Shown: piece after piece, positions 16,463 through 25,739 of the stretch
Layout of the letters: the number at the start of each line of letters is the position of its first letter
Numbering within the stretch: position 1 is the stretch's first letter
Assembly (NCBI RefSeq): GCF_014698145.1
Contig: NZ_JACJSM010000016.1
Coordinates: forward strand, 62,001 to 126,000
Direction: 5' to 3'
Origin: Oscillatoria sp. FACHB-1406
GTDB taxonomy: Bacteria; Cyanobacteriota; Cyanobacteriia; Cyanobacteriales; Spirulinaceae
DNA: 64,000 nt
Notes under the pieces: model-generated
What the model saw: the letters and a program-made list of their open reading frames with translations, nothing else
What the model was told of the DNA's origin: nothing
Databases searched by the model: none
Position numbers and translations under genes: made by a program

Positions 16463-16565
16463 GGCTAAAGATTGAGTTTGACCGACGATCGAATCGGAAA
16501 AGTGGGTGAAAAGGTTTGGTGGTAAAATTAGCAGTAGATTCAAAAAACTGCTGGGAGACAAATTA

Positions 16566-16967
16566 ATGAAGCTAGTCGTACTGCCAAAACGTCTTGGCTT
16601 ACTTCTATCGGCAATATTGCTAGTTTTAGCAAGCCTTTGTTTGGGTGCGAACTCTGCTGCTGCCGAAACCTATACGGTCAAAATGGGGTCGGATAGCGGA
16701 AGGCTTCAGTTCCAACCCAGTACCCTCAAAATTAAGCCGGGAGATACGGTGAAATTTGTCATCAATAAGCTAGCCCCTCACAATGCTGTTTTTGACAAAG
16801 GTCCGGTGGGTGTCGATTTAGAAAAGCTTTCTCGCGAAAAATTATTATTTTCGCCCGGTCAGTTTTATTCGACAACGTTTCCGGCAGATGCAGCATTCGG
16901 GGAATATTCCTATTACTGTCGGCCCCATCGCGGTGCGGGCATGGTTGGAAAGATAATCGTGGAATAA
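16566..16967 (+). CDS. petE: Plastocyanin
   Basis: This is the lumenal type-1 copper protein that carries electrons from cytochrome b6f to photosystem I or cytochrome oxidase. The start is the ATG at 16566 with GGGAGA about 8 nt upstream, giving 133 residues; the frame extends upstream without support. A signal peptide ends about residue 33 (SAAA) before ETYTVKMG. Copper ligands are the His of LAPHNAVFD and the Cys, His and Met of [17 protein letters not shown]. Arg next to the second ligand His is typical of cyanobacterial plastocyanins. It follows psbV-psbV2. Its copper requirement fits the copper-handling genes at 44-50 kb. Confidence 0.96.
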   Translation: MKLVVLPKRLGLLLSAILLVLASLCLGANSAAAETYTVKMGSDSGRLQFQPSTLKIKPGDTVKFVINKLAPHNAVFDKGPVGVDLEKLSREKLLFSPGQFYSTTFPADAAFGEYSYYCRPHRGAGMVGKIIVE

Positions 16968-16992
16968 TTGAATGAGGAAAGGCTGCGTGTTT

Positions 16993-19272
16993 TTAGCTTT
17001 GCTGGGCGATCGCGATCGCAGCAGTGGTTTGGGCGGCGTAGACTAAGGGCAACAGCAATCCGGTTTGTTCGGTTCCGTTCGCTGCCAGATCGCTGTGACA
17101 CAGATAAACTCGCTCTTCGGCTCGGGCTAAAAGATCGCGCAGAATGCGTTCTAAGCGTTCTCCGTCGGCTTTGATTTGCGCTTCGGGAGTCCAAGGAACC
17201 AACCCAGCCCGCAGAAAGAGGGGAGCGGCAAATAAGGTGGCCGCACCGCCGGATTCCCACAAATGGGAGGAAGCATCGAGCCAAAAGTGCCAGCGATGGG
17301 AAAGGCGGCTGGAACGGTATTGGAAGATAGTCGCGAGGGTAATGGCGTTGGGCGGAGTCAGTCCGAGTGGTCGTCCGGGACGCGCGTTGGCAGAAATCGT
17401 ACCGCGATCGAGCAGTTGGATGAATTGTGCGATTTCTTCGGTGCGAGAGCGGGCGCTAGGTTCGTTTTGCCGCAGTCGGCGCTCCACTTCCCAGAAGTGT
17501 TGTGCGGTTTCCATCAGTTCGCGCAGGGCAGAGAGGCGCTGGAAGGAAAGGCGTTGGTTGTTGGCGAAGAAATGCTTGATGGCGCGGTCGAGGATGGCGA
17601 TAACGCTGGCGTTAGGAGTTTGTTCGAGCAGGGTATGGGTTTCTTCAATCCAAGCGCAGAGCTTTTGGTAGGCGAGGGTGGCGCGATGTCCGAGGCGATC
17701 CCAGCGGGGGAAGGTTTCGATGGGGAGTAAGCGCGGGCGTTCGAGATGGAATTCATAGCAGAAGTCGGCGATGAGTCCGGCGCGGGCTGGGTCGATCGCG
17801 TTTTCGCTGACTGTTTCTCCTTCGGCGGGTGCGAGTAGGGAACCGCTGGTCACGACGAGCATTTCGGCGACTGCATCGCGATCGATTAATCGTCCTAATC
17901 CGGGGTAGAGGAGGGCGAGGAGGGTGAGAAGGGCGCGCACGGCGGGAGAGGCGATTAAGGGGCGCTGTTCGTTGAGGGGTTCGACAGCAATGTCTCGTGC
18001 GGAAAAAATTTCAATGAGGGTGTAACGCGCGATCGCGTCCAACCCGGGGGCGATAATAGCGATATCTTGGGGCTGGACTTCGCCGCGAGCGATCGCTTGA
18101 ATAATTAAATCGGCGGTTTGTCGCAGCAGCGCCGCTCTCGAGGTTGTTTGAATCGAACGGATGGTTTCTGGCAAACCCTCCAACTCTGCCGGTTCCTCTA
18201 GCATTGCTACCACGGTTTCCCGCAGCAATCTCGGACTCTCTCCCCCATTCTCTCCGTCTCCCCCTCTCCCCCTCTCCCCGTCTCCCCATCTCCCCGTCTC
18301 CCCGTCTCCCCATCTCCCCGTCTCCCCGTCTCCCCCTCTCCCCCTCTCCCCATCTCCCCCTCTCCCCATCTCCCCATCTTCCATCCACTGTACTTGACAG
18401 CGTTGCGCCAATTCTGCCATATAGTCGGGATCGGCATTTAATCCCAAGCGAATTTTTCCGTCGGGGTTGAAGGTAAAGATGCCGGTTGCGCCGCCATCGA
18501 GCAAAACTTCGATGAGGTCGCGCGCGATCGCGGGATAATCATCGACATTATCGGCAAATACGGCTTGATAGCGCCGTCGCAAATGATATTGATAGGTCGA
18601 ATCCGGGAGCAAGTAACGCCAGTACAGTTCGTAAATGATGCCGTAGCTGAGCAAACCGCGTTCCAGACACCACTGCCGCCATTCAAGGAGAAGTTGTCCT
18701 CGTAGTTTACCCGCGATCGCTTCCCCGCCAACCGCCGTTGGATTCGCCGTCAAGCTCGCATCCCATTCTGCTGCCATTAGCCCAGCTTCCAGGATTTCCG
18801 GGATTTCTTCGGCTGGAATGCCCGCCGCCCCCGCCAATTGCAGTAAATCTAAGGTTTGACGCACGAAACGATATTCATTAATTCCGGGAGGAAGGGCGTT
18901 TTCACCTTGTAGCGTCGCCCGCCAGAGTTGCGTGGCTAACTCTTGTTCGGTTTCCGGGCGCAAACGTAGCGGAAATTGAGCTTTCACCGCCAGTCGCTCG
19001 AACAATAGCGGCCAAAACAGCATCACCTCGTCGGAAATAAATCCTAAAGGCGTTTTTGCGATCGCCGGATAACTCCCTTCAATGGTCTGGGAAAGGCGAT
19101 CCGCGATCGCTCGGCGGTTGTCATCGTTCGCGGCTAGGGCGAGGGCGGCTGGGGATAAAGCCGTACCCGATTGAGGTGAGGGAATTTTATCGGATACCCA
19201 CCTGCGAAAGGCGGCGATTAAACGGTCGGTCTTACCGCTGCGAGAGGTTCCGACAATCCAAACTGAAACCAA
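16993..19272 (-). CDS. UvrD/AddB-like superfamily I helicase-related protein
   Basis: The 759-residue protein has an N-terminal P-loop (GTSRSGKTDRL) and the overall layout of AddB/RexB-like UvrD-family proteins: DDNRRAIADRL, FISDEVMLFWPLL, YQAVFADNVDDYPAIARDLIE (a motif II-like DNVDD), PQDIAIIAPGLDAIARY (motif IV-like), and a C-terminal ATIFQYRSSRLSHRWHFWLDAS. I see no C-terminal Fe-S nuclease cysteines. A recombination or repair role is inferred from family resemblance only. A G-rich minisatellite at 18241-18381 inserts about 45 low-complexity residues (DGEMGRGGDGE units) in frame between LAQRCQVQW and ESPRLLRETV, presumably as a surface loop. Convergent with petE. Confidence 0.6.
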   Translation of the reverse strand: MVSVWIVGTSRSGKTDRLIAAFRRWVSDKIPSPQSGTALSPAALALAANDDNRRAIADRLSQTIEGSYPAIAKTPLGFISDEVMLFWPLLFERLAVKAQFPLRLRPETEQELATQLWRATLQGENALPPGINEYRFVRQTLDLLQLAGAAGIPAEEIPEILEAGLMAAEWDASLTANPTAVGGEAIAGKLRGQLLLEWRQWCLERGLLSYGIIYELYWRYLLPDSTYQYHLRRRYQAVFADNVDDYPAIARDLIEVLLDGGATGIFTFNPDGKIRLGLNADPDYMAELAQRCQVQWMEDGEMGRGGDGERGRGGDGETGRWGDGETGRWGDGERGRGGDGENGGESPRLLRETVVAMLEEPAELEGLPETIRSIQTTSRAALLRQTADLIIQAIARGEVQPQDIAIIAPGLDAIARYTLIEIFSARDIAVEPLNEQRPLIASPAVRALLTLLALLYPGLGRLIDRDAVAEMLVVTSGSLLAPAEGETVSENAIDPARAGLIADFCYEFHLERPRLLPIETFPRWDRLGHRATLAYQKLCAWIEETHTLLEQTPNASVIAILDRAIKHFFANNQRLSFQRLSALRELMETAQHFWEVERRLRQNEPSARSRTEEIAQFIQLLDRGTISANARPGRPLGLTPPNAITLATIFQYRSSRLSHRWHFWLDASSHLWESGGAATLFAAPLFLRAGLVPWTPEAQIKADGERLERILRDLLARAEERVYLCHSDLAANGTEQTGLLLPLVYAAQTTAAIAIAQQS
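18241..18381. repeat. CTCCCC(AT/GT) G-rich minisatellite inside the helicase gene
   Basis: Tandem variants of a 9-bp C-rich unit (plus strand; GGGGAGATG or GGGGAGACG on the coding strand) run through about 140 bp without a frame break because the unit length is a multiple of three. The same repeat family occurs in the copA gene (45679-45762) and in the spacer at 62093-62275. Confidence 0.9.
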
Positions 19273-19375
19273 AATGCTATCAATCGGACAAACCGGGTCT
19301 GAACTAATCTGCTATCATACCACATAAACTTCACAAATTTCTCGGTCGGAACTGTCCGATAAAACCCTCGAACCG

Positions 19376-20722
19376 ATGAAAGTTCCTCCTTTATTTAAGA
19401 AAGCTCAACGTTGGTTTTTTAGCACGCCCGACCGTGCTTTAGACCGCGCTTATCGGTCGGCTCTAGCGATTAAAGCCTTAGAAGACGAATACTTTGAAGG
19501 CGGTATGGTTTCGCCCGAATCCAGTAGCTATAGCGAAGCAGTCATTGCGTATTGTCGGGCTGAAGTGCGCAAAAATTTAGGCATTATTAATAGTAGCCTC
19601 GCAGAATTTAAAACTACGCGATCTGTACTGAGTTTAGCCGATCTCGATAAAGGGATTGCCGATAAAGTTTACGATTTAGAATTTCGCGAACGTTCTGGAA
19701 TTGTTATTGAAAAAATCAATTTTATTGATTCGGTCGTTCGTAAATATAAAGTCTCCCGACAGTCCAAAGACAAAATTGCCGTTTCTCTGGTTGAAATTCC
19801 CAAGAAGCCCCCTCAATCTCAGCGGCAAATTGTCCCCTCAGAGCCGCGAATGCCTGCCATCATCGATCCAATGGATAAGCGCCCAAATAATAAAGAAAAG
19901 GTCGAAACGATTTCTGATAAGGCAGGAGTTTTGCCGCGATCGCTCCTGAAAACTTTTAGCCGAATTCAGCGAGAAATTGACCCTCAATCCCAAGAATCTG
20001 AAGAAGAAATCCTCAAAAAGTTTCGACAATCTCGCGATCGCACGGCGATTTCTATTCGCTTCTTGCTGATTCTCGTTATTGTACCGCTTCTGGTTCATCA
20101 ACTCTCAAAAACTTTTTTGATTTCGCCTTTGGTCGAGCAAAGTTTATTTACGGAGTCAACTGAAACAATCTTCTTAAATGAAGATATGCAAAAAGAAGCG
20201 ATCGAGGAATTAAAAGCCTTTGAAGAATCCCTTCATTTCCGTTCGCTGCTCGGTATCGGGCCAAGCCTCTCGGCAGAAGAAATGGAAACCGAAGTCAAGC
20301 ATAAAGCCGAAGAGTTAGCTGAAGATTATCGAGGGCGAGGCTCGACAGCAATTGCCAATATTTTTGCCGATGTCTGCTCGTTAATCGCTTTCACCGCCGT
20401 CGTCTTCGCCAGTCGAAAAGAGATTGCGATTCTGAAGTCCTTTATCGACGAACTAATTTATGGATTGAGCGACTCCGCCAAGTCATTTTTGATCATTTTG
20501 TTCACCGATATGTTCGTCGGATTCCACTCGCCTCACGGTTGGGAAGTCATATTAGAAGGCGTTGCGCGTCACTTTGGCTTGCCAGAAAGTCGCGACTTTA
20601 ATTTCTTGTTTATTGCAACTTTTCCGGTCATCTTAGATACGGTTTTAAAGTATTGGATATTCCGCTATCTCAATCGGATTTCGCCGTCCGCCGTTGCCAC
20701 GTATAAGACTATGAATGAATAG
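19376..20722 (+). CDS. pxcA: Proton extrusion protein PxcA (CemA family)
   Basis: The 448-residue membrane protein matches PxcA/CotA, needed for light-induced proton extrusion in cyanobacteria and homologous to chloroplast CemA. The N-terminus (FSTPDRALDRAYRSALAIKALEDEYF, then YCRAEVRKNLGIINSSL) is highly characteristic. The C-terminal half has four predicted membrane segments near FLLILVIVPLLVHQL, FADVCSLIAFTAVVFAS, SFLIILFTDMFVGFHSPHGW and FIATFPVILDTVLKYWIF. The middle region (about 140-220) is a variable, charged linker. It starts with ATG 103 bp from the divergent helicase gene. Located in the plasma membrane. Confidence 0.92.
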   Translation: MKVPPLFKKAQRWFFSTPDRALDRAYRSALAIKALEDEYFEGGMVSPESSSYSEAVIAYCRAEVRKNLGIINSSLAEFKTTRSVLSLADLDKGIADKVYDLEFRERSGIVIEKINFIDSVVRKYKVSRQSKDKIAVSLVEIPKKPPQSQRQIVPSEPRMPAIIDPMDKRPNNKEKVETISDKAGVLPRSLLKTFSRIQREIDPQSQESEEEILKKFRQSRDRTAISIRFLLILVIVPLLVHQLSKTFLISPLVEQSLFTESTETIFLNEDMQKEAIEELKAFEESLHFRSLLGIGPSLSAEEMETEVKHKAEELAEDYRGRGSTAIANIFADVCSLIAFTAVVFASRKEIAILKSFIDELIYGLSDSAKSFLIILFTDMFVGFHSPHGWEVILEGVARHFGLPESRDFNFLFIATFPVILDTVLKYWIFRYLNRISPSAVATYKTMNE

Positions 20723-21106
20723 TTACTCTGCTGTGAGTTCTACTAATATCTTTTCAGAAATTTGACGGTCGCGAAGTGACACATAATTTCCATTGGTGTA
20801 TTCGGCTTCATTGCCACGGCTCGCCGCGTTATTCTATCCCAGCTACAACTCAATTTATCGAGTATCTTAGCTTCTGTCTGGGAATTTTGAGCGATTTACT
20901 GTGGCTAATCCTCGATTTACCGGAGCGAGTAGTTCGATGATTTTTCGATCTGACTCCCTAAGATTCATACTGCGTTGGTGGAAAAATGAGATCGCGGTTA
21001 CATCTGAATGGTGATAAGGGAATACTGTATTATAGGTCGCGAATTGGCTTGACAGATCGCAATTCAGCAAGCATTCCCGACTCAGCGCAGTCAACTTTAC
21101 CCCTAC
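20723..21106. other. 384-bp spacer, possibly with a decayed minus-strand reading frame
   Basis: No intact gene is seen. On the minus strand a frame ending at 20723 reads NGNYVSLRDRQISEKILVEL before its stop but is closed about 35 codons upstream, and the adjacent upstream frame (20867-21094) is shifted relative to it. This could be a frameshifted remnant of a small gene or chance. I recognise no family in either piece. Confidence 0.3.
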
Positions 21107-23023
21107 ATGAAAATGGATACTCCGTTAGAGTTAGAAACTTGTCTCAATCGATGGATAATTCCCCTTCTCCCCAAACAACTGCCAGGACAAGTTATTCGTA
21201 AGCTTCAAAATAACATCTTATTTATTTCACCACTGATTGATAACCTACCTTTAAAAGATGGTACGCAAGCCACAGAATTTTTTGCCCCAAATAGTGTTGC
21301 AGAGCAAGGCGATTATGTAACTTTTGAATGGGAAAAACCGGGCGAGCGCGGTATCGATCGCAGCAAACAACAACCCGGAAATCCGCACGCCGTTAAAGTT
21401 CGAGTCATCTCAGAACAAGAAGCTAAAGTTTTAGCGACGGAAGTACAAGAAAAAATCGCCACTCACTTACGTGAAGAGTTAAAAAAAGAACTAAACCAGC
21501 TTCAGCAACAACAAGTGAGCTTAGAACAGGAAATCGAGAAAAAAGTGAAAGAGAAGACCCAAGAGGTTGAGGAGAAAGAAATTGCTTTAAATCAACGAGA
21601 ATTAGAGTTTAAAAGGCAGCAGGAACTCGACCGACAACAGCTACATGAAGACAGAAGCAGGCTTTCCCTTATCCATCAAGAAAGACAAGATTTTTTAGAA
21701 GGTTTGGAACGCTCCATTCAAGCTTCAGTAGATGATTCAGAAAAGACTAGGAGAGAGGCAAAAGAACTTTTTGATGCAGTAGAACCCTATCGTTTAGCCG
21801 TTCCTTTAGAAGTTCAAGAACAACCGATTCAGCCCTCGGAAGTTTTGCCTTTTCCTCAAAGCTTAGCATTGCAGTGGCAGACAATATTGAGCAAGTCGGG
21901 ACTTTTTCTCCCTAAAAATATTGAGATGAGTTATTTACTAGCTCTGTTGAGTTCTTGTTATTCAGGCAGCCTTCTTCTTCTCAATGGCCCTGTCGGAGTT
22001 GGTAAGACAAGTATTATTAAAACTTCAGCCCATCTCTTAGGCGGAAGCTCGAAAATTATCCCCGTTCGCCCCGCTTGGCTCGATTCTTCTGACTTACTAG
22101 GTTTTTTCGATCCGTTAAGCGAAATATTTCGTCCCTCTCCTTTTCTAACGGCTCTTAAAGATGCGAAAATTCAACCCGATCGCTTGTGTTTAGTTTGCCT
22201 AGACGAACTGAATCTCGCTCGGATTGAGAACTACGGTGCTGACTTACTATCAGCACTAGAATATTCGCGCTTGCACCTTAATATATCCTCTCTCAACAGC
22301 GACGAACACCGACAAGGATTATTACTCTACTCTACCAGTATTGAAACTCAACTTTTTCAAGAAGCAAAGTTTTTACATGAGACAATCGAGCGCACGAACA
22401 AACAGGATATGAGACTCCAACAAATTCAGTCACTCTTAAACGATTACCCCTCAACCTTCAAACTTTCTCCCAACTCGGTGTTAATCGGAACCTTAAACTC
22501 CGATGAAACCACATACGATCTGAGTCCAAAAGTCATAGATCGCGCCTACACTATCGCTTACCCTCCTGCGAATTTAGCCAATTCACTCATAGCTACAAAT
22601 CTGGGTGAAGCGCAATCGGTAATCCTCTCCATTGCATCCTTACAACGCGAAATTGCTTCAGTCGAAAAATTCGATCCAAAATCTCCCGAATGGAAACTTA
22701 TCTTGAGATGGAACCAGAAATTTATCTCTGCATTAGGCATCCCTTTAGGACACCGTATTAGCCGAGACTATCAAGTTTTCTCTGCTGTCGCTAATCTTAT
22801 AGGATTATCATCCCAAGATTGTCTAGGTCATTTTATTTTTACAAAACTGCTGCCGAGAATCTACTTCTTTAAAAATGATGAAAAGACAGGTTTATTGCAA
22901 CAATGGCTTCAGGAGATCGAGACAACCTATCAACCTTACGATCCGGGTAATATCCTTTATCAGTTAAACGAACAACTGCAAGATAGACGACGAGCTAACG
23001 TGCGTTACTGGACAAAAGTATGA
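21107..23023 (+). CDS. McrB-like AAA+ NTPase with N-terminal coiled coil
   Basis: The 638-residue protein has a small N-terminal module (about 1-100) of unknown fold, a long charged coiled coil (about 101-225, rich in Gln/Glu/Lys), and an AAA+ NTPase of the McrB type (about 265-600). Walker A is GPVGVGKTS (293-301) and Walker B is LVCLDELNLARIENY (D366, E367). The McrB-type signature LIGTLNSDETTYDLSPKVIDRA (N464-D466) is the counterpart of the NTAD motif. The partner gene 171 bp downstream encodes a DUF2357/PD-(D/E)xK nuclease, which resembles McrC. Together they form a predicted type IV restriction-like pair. The coiled coil recalls the CoCoNuT branch of McrBC systems, an inference. No methylated-DNA-reader domain was recognised. 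Confidence 0.8.
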   Translation: MKMDTPLELETCLNRWIIPLLPKQLPGQVIRKLQNNILFISPLIDNLPLKDGTQATEFFAPNSVAEQGDYVTFEWEKPGERGIDRSKQQPGNPHAVKVRVISEQEAKVLATEVQEKIATHLREELKKELNQLQQQQVSLEQEIEKKVKEKTQEVEEKEIALNQRELEFKRQQELDRQQLHEDRSRLSLIHQERQDFLEGLERSIQASVDDSEKTRREAKELFDAVEPYRLAVPLEVQEQPIQPSEVLPFPQSLALQWQTILSKSGLFLPKNIEMSYLLALLSSCYSGSLLLLNGPVGVGKTSIIKTSAHLLGGSSKIIPVRPAWLDSSDLLGFFDPLSEIFRPSPFLTALKDAKIQPDRLCLVCLDELNLARIENYGADLLSALEYSRLHLNISSLNSDEHRQGLLLYSTSIETQLFQEAKFLHETIERTNKQDMRLQQIQSLLNDYPSTFKLSPNSVLIGTLNSDETTYDLSPKVIDRAYTIAYPPANLANSLIATNLGEAQSVILSIASLQREIASVEKFDPKSPEWKLILRWNQKFISALGIPLGHRISRDYQVFSAVANLIGLSSQDCLGHFIFTKLLPRIYFFKNDEKTGLLQQWLQEIETTYQPYDPGNILYQLNEQLQDRRRANVRYWTKV

Positions 23024-23194
23024 GAGGCTGTTTCTAAAGCACTCTTCATCTCCTGTAGGGTGGGAAAAGGCAGCGAAGATTATATGTCTGTATCGATTCA
23101 ATCCAATATCCGCCTTTGCCCACTGCATTCCTCAAACCTTCTTCTTCCTATCTCTGGGATAAAATCCTCCTCGCTAATATAATTTACGCTTAAA

Positions 23195-25384
23195 ATGAGT
23201 TACCCCAAAATTAGCTTTGTCAATCTTAAAGGTACGCCCTTTCTTCCCGATGAAAATGGCATTACTCATATTCGCCAATTTGGAGAGAGTTGGTATGTCG
23301 AACTCGACAAACCTTGGCGAGGTGAAATTATTCTTGAGGGAAAATCTCCCTTCTCACTGACTCAGATTCCTACCACCCAGCGTTGGGAACTACAGGGAAA
23401 ATTGAAAGGAGAAATTGCGCGGCGATCGGGACAAGTTACAGTGTTATTAAAAGATAAAGCCGGTAAAATGTTAAATGAAACGGCTGCTACTTTACACATT
23501 TATCCTGCTAGTATTAGCGAACAACAAATCGAGCAAGCGATCGCTGATATTGGCATTTTAGCTATCTCTACTGCCTGTTGCGTACAAAGAGAGATGCCCG
23601 TACCTATGGGTGAAGGTTCTGGGGTTCCAGGATTGGGGCAAAAATGGCAGGCAGGAAACGGAATGCTGGTAACGGCTACAGCATTACTCGAACTCGCATC
23701 TGTTGTCCGAATGAATTGGAGCGAAATTGAAAAAAGACCGCTGAAAAGTTTTGTTACTGAAATCGGAACTCTAGAGGTTGAAAAGGCAGGTATTTCTCCT
23801 CGAAGTTTGATTGAGTATAAACTCAACCCATTCAAACGAAGAGTTATCGGAATTAAGCGGACGGAATCATTTCAATGCTTAGAAAATGAATTCCTGTGTT
23901 ATATTTTAGACTTTTACTTGAGGGACTTCGCGAAAGGATTAGCAGTTGCAATAGGGTCGTTAGACTCAAGAAATCTAGAGAATAAATTTTTTGAGCAAAA
24001 GTGGCATAGAAAGGACGAAGATTTTAAAGAATTCGTGAAAGCTGCCAAAAGAAGATGGCGGTTATTTCAATCTGATAGAGAAGAGTTTAAGAGACAAGCT
24101 AAAGACAAAATTTCGCAATTGCAAGATTGTGTTGAGTGGGCAGAAAAAGCGAGAACTTCTCAATTTATTAAAGATATTAAAACGCCGACAGTCCCTCAAC
24201 TCAATTCGCTGCGATTGATTGAGTCATCGAGCTATGCTCCCATTCTCGATTGCTATTTAAACTTAAAAGGAGGTACTCTAGAACCCATTCAAAAAGTTTT
24301 GCATTTGCTCGAACAGATTTATCGAGGAGAAGTTCGTCCGACTTGGGAGATTTACGAAATTTGGTGCGTTGTCAAGTTATATACTGCGTTCATTTTGTAT
24401 GCCGATATGCAGCCTTTAGAAGGAGAAGCTCATCTTTTTGAAAGCATTGAACTTAAGAGCGACGGTACGCTCGAATTACCTAAAAATAAACTTTTTTCCC
24501 TCGTTACCCGAAATAGCAAGTTTTCACTTCGAGTTGGAGTCCAGTACGAACCCAAACTGAGAAATACAAAAGATGAATTAAGAACACCAGATATTTTACT
24601 TTTTGTGGAAGTCGATGGCAAAGTTAACAAATATGTTTTTGACGCGAAATATAGAGACTATACTCAGCAAACATGGGAGCAATTAAAAAAAGATGTCATG
24701 GATGTCGCTAAAAATCGCTACTTGCAGGAACTCTCTTTAACTTCTGCTTTTATTCTTCATACCGATATTCGTAAAGATTATTGGGGAGAAGTACATTTTG
24801 ACCGTTTTGTACGAGAAGAATTTGGTGCTATCATTAATGAGTTTGATTATGCCGGACATCGGTATGGCGCGATCGCATTAATTCCAGGACAAGATGAAGA
24901 GCGCCAGATTAAACGAATTTTACGTCTCCTCCTGCAATATCATAATACAGAACTTTGTACGACTTGCTTAGCGTGCAGTCAGCCTTTAAAATGGGGTAAG
25001 AATGTTCGTTCGAGTTGGCTTCCAGATCTCATCTCAGAAGAAGACTTGATTGAGAGAGTCATCGCTCGAGAAAAAAGTGCAGGAAATGGAACTGCTTTAT
25101 ACTGTTCCTGCCCGCAGTGCGGAGATTTCTGGGTAATTCAAAATTGCTACGGAGAGCATCATCATCTTTTAAAGTTTAAAGATTGCTTTCACCGTAACTC
25201 AGACCATCCCGAATTTAAAGGAAAATGGATGTATATCTGTCCTGAATGCGGAAGCGATCCTTCTTTAGAAGATTTGAGAGAAGATTCGCGTGCAAAAAAA
25301 ATGGTTATCAATGACATTGCTACATCGGCAAGTCCAAAATGGTGGACGGATTATATGGCGGCGACGGGTCTAAATGAATCGTGA
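23195..25384 (+). CDS. DUF2357 / PD-(D/E)xK nuclease, McrC-like, with C-terminal zinc fingers
   Basis: The 729-residue protein has a beta-rich N-terminus (about 1-110), a DUF2357-type helical region (about 150-400), and a restriction-endonuclease-fold core whose motif is P465-D466 followed by F-D483-A-K485 (PD-x16-D-x-K). An upstream YEIWCVVKLY helix matches the McrC-family core. The C-terminus is cysteine-rich: C588-x2-C-x2-C, C637-x-C-x2-C and C682-x2-C, consistent with zinc-ribbon modules possibly for nucleic-acid binding. It probably supplies the nuclease activity driven by the upstream McrB-like NTPase. The target (DNA or RNA) and any modification specificity are not visible. Codon use looks slightly more AT-rich than neighbours. 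Confidence 0.78.
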   Translation: MSYPKISFVNLKGTPFLPDENGITHIRQFGESWYVELDKPWRGEIILEGKSPFSLTQIPTTQRWELQGKLKGEIARRSGQVTVLLKDKAGKMLNETAATLHIYPASISEQQIEQAIADIGILAISTACCVQREMPVPMGEGSGVPGLGQKWQAGNGMLVTATALLELASVVRMNWSEIEKRPLKSFVTEIGTLEVEKAGISPRSLIEYKLNPFKRRVIGIKRTESFQCLENEFLCYILDFYLRDFAKGLAVAIGSLDSRNLENKFFEQKWHRKDEDFKEFVKAAKRRWRLFQSDREEFKRQAKDKISQLQDCVEWAEKARTSQFIKDIKTPTVPQLNSLRLIESSSYAPILDCYLNLKGGTLEPIQKVLHLLEQIYRGEVRPTWEIYEIWCVVKLYTAFILYADMQPLEGEAHLFESIELKSDGTLELPKNKLFSLVTRNSKFSLRVGVQYEPKLRNTKDELRTPDILLFVEVDGKVNKYVFDAKYRDYTQQTWEQLKKDVMDVAKNRYLQELSLTSAFILHTDIRKDYWGEVHFDRFVREEFGAIINEFDYAGHRYGAIALIPGQDEERQIKRILRLLLQYHNTELCTTCLACSQPLKWGKNVRSSWLPDLISEEDLIERVIAREKSAGNGTALYCSCPQCGDFWVIQNCYGEHHHLLKFKDCFHRNSDHPEFKGKWMYICPECGSDPSLEDLREDSRAKKMVINDIATSASPKWWTDYMAATGLNES

Positions 25385-25438
25385 AAAATGTTACTCAGAG
25401 CGGGAATAGTGCGTTACGCTTCGCTAACACACCCTACT

Positions 25439-25540
25439 GCCGTGACACAGCTAAAACTGTGCGATAGGTTTCTCGTTCTATTGCTTACTCGATCGGGTTT
25501 CAAGAGTTTTTCTAAAGCCTCATTTAAGGTGTGTCACGGC
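25439..25540. mobile_element. MITE-like element with 11-bp terminal inverted repeats
   Basis: GCCGTGACACA (25439-25449) and its exact complement TGTGTCACGGC (25530-25540) bracket about 80 bp without coding capacity. The size and perfect ends suggest a miniature inverted-repeat element; no transposase or clear target duplication was identified. Confidence 0.45.
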
Positions 25541-25658
25541 ACTACACAGGAAAGCTGAAAAGCTGAGGTGGGATGGGTAGGAGCCTTGTTGGGGATTTGA
25601 TGTAACGGAAAACCCGCCCCAAACGGAAGGGGTTGTACGCAATCTGAATTATATATGC

Positions 25659-25664
25659 TACAAT
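25659..25664 (+). promoter_or_regulatory. Extended -10 promoter element upstream of fusA
   Basis: TACAAT preceded by TGC (TATATGCTACAAT) lies about 75 bp before the fusA start, forming an extended -10. No good -35 is present at 17 bp. Assignment is by consensus only. Confidence 0.35.
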
Positions 25665-25739
25665 GAAGCTAGACTTCCGATCGCGCGGATCGGAAACCCA
25701 TCAACTTATCCCTTTAGTCTGGCAAAAATAGGAGCCATC

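Larger units (their letters stand above)
25385..25739. other. 355-bp spacer with a small inverted-repeat element and the fusA promoter region
   Basis: The spacer contains a GCGTTACGCTTCGCTAACACACCCTAC segment type common as dispersed repeats in cyanobacteria, the inverted-repeat element at 25439-25540, and an AT-rich promoter-like stretch before fusA. No coding capacity was seen. Confidence 0.6.
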
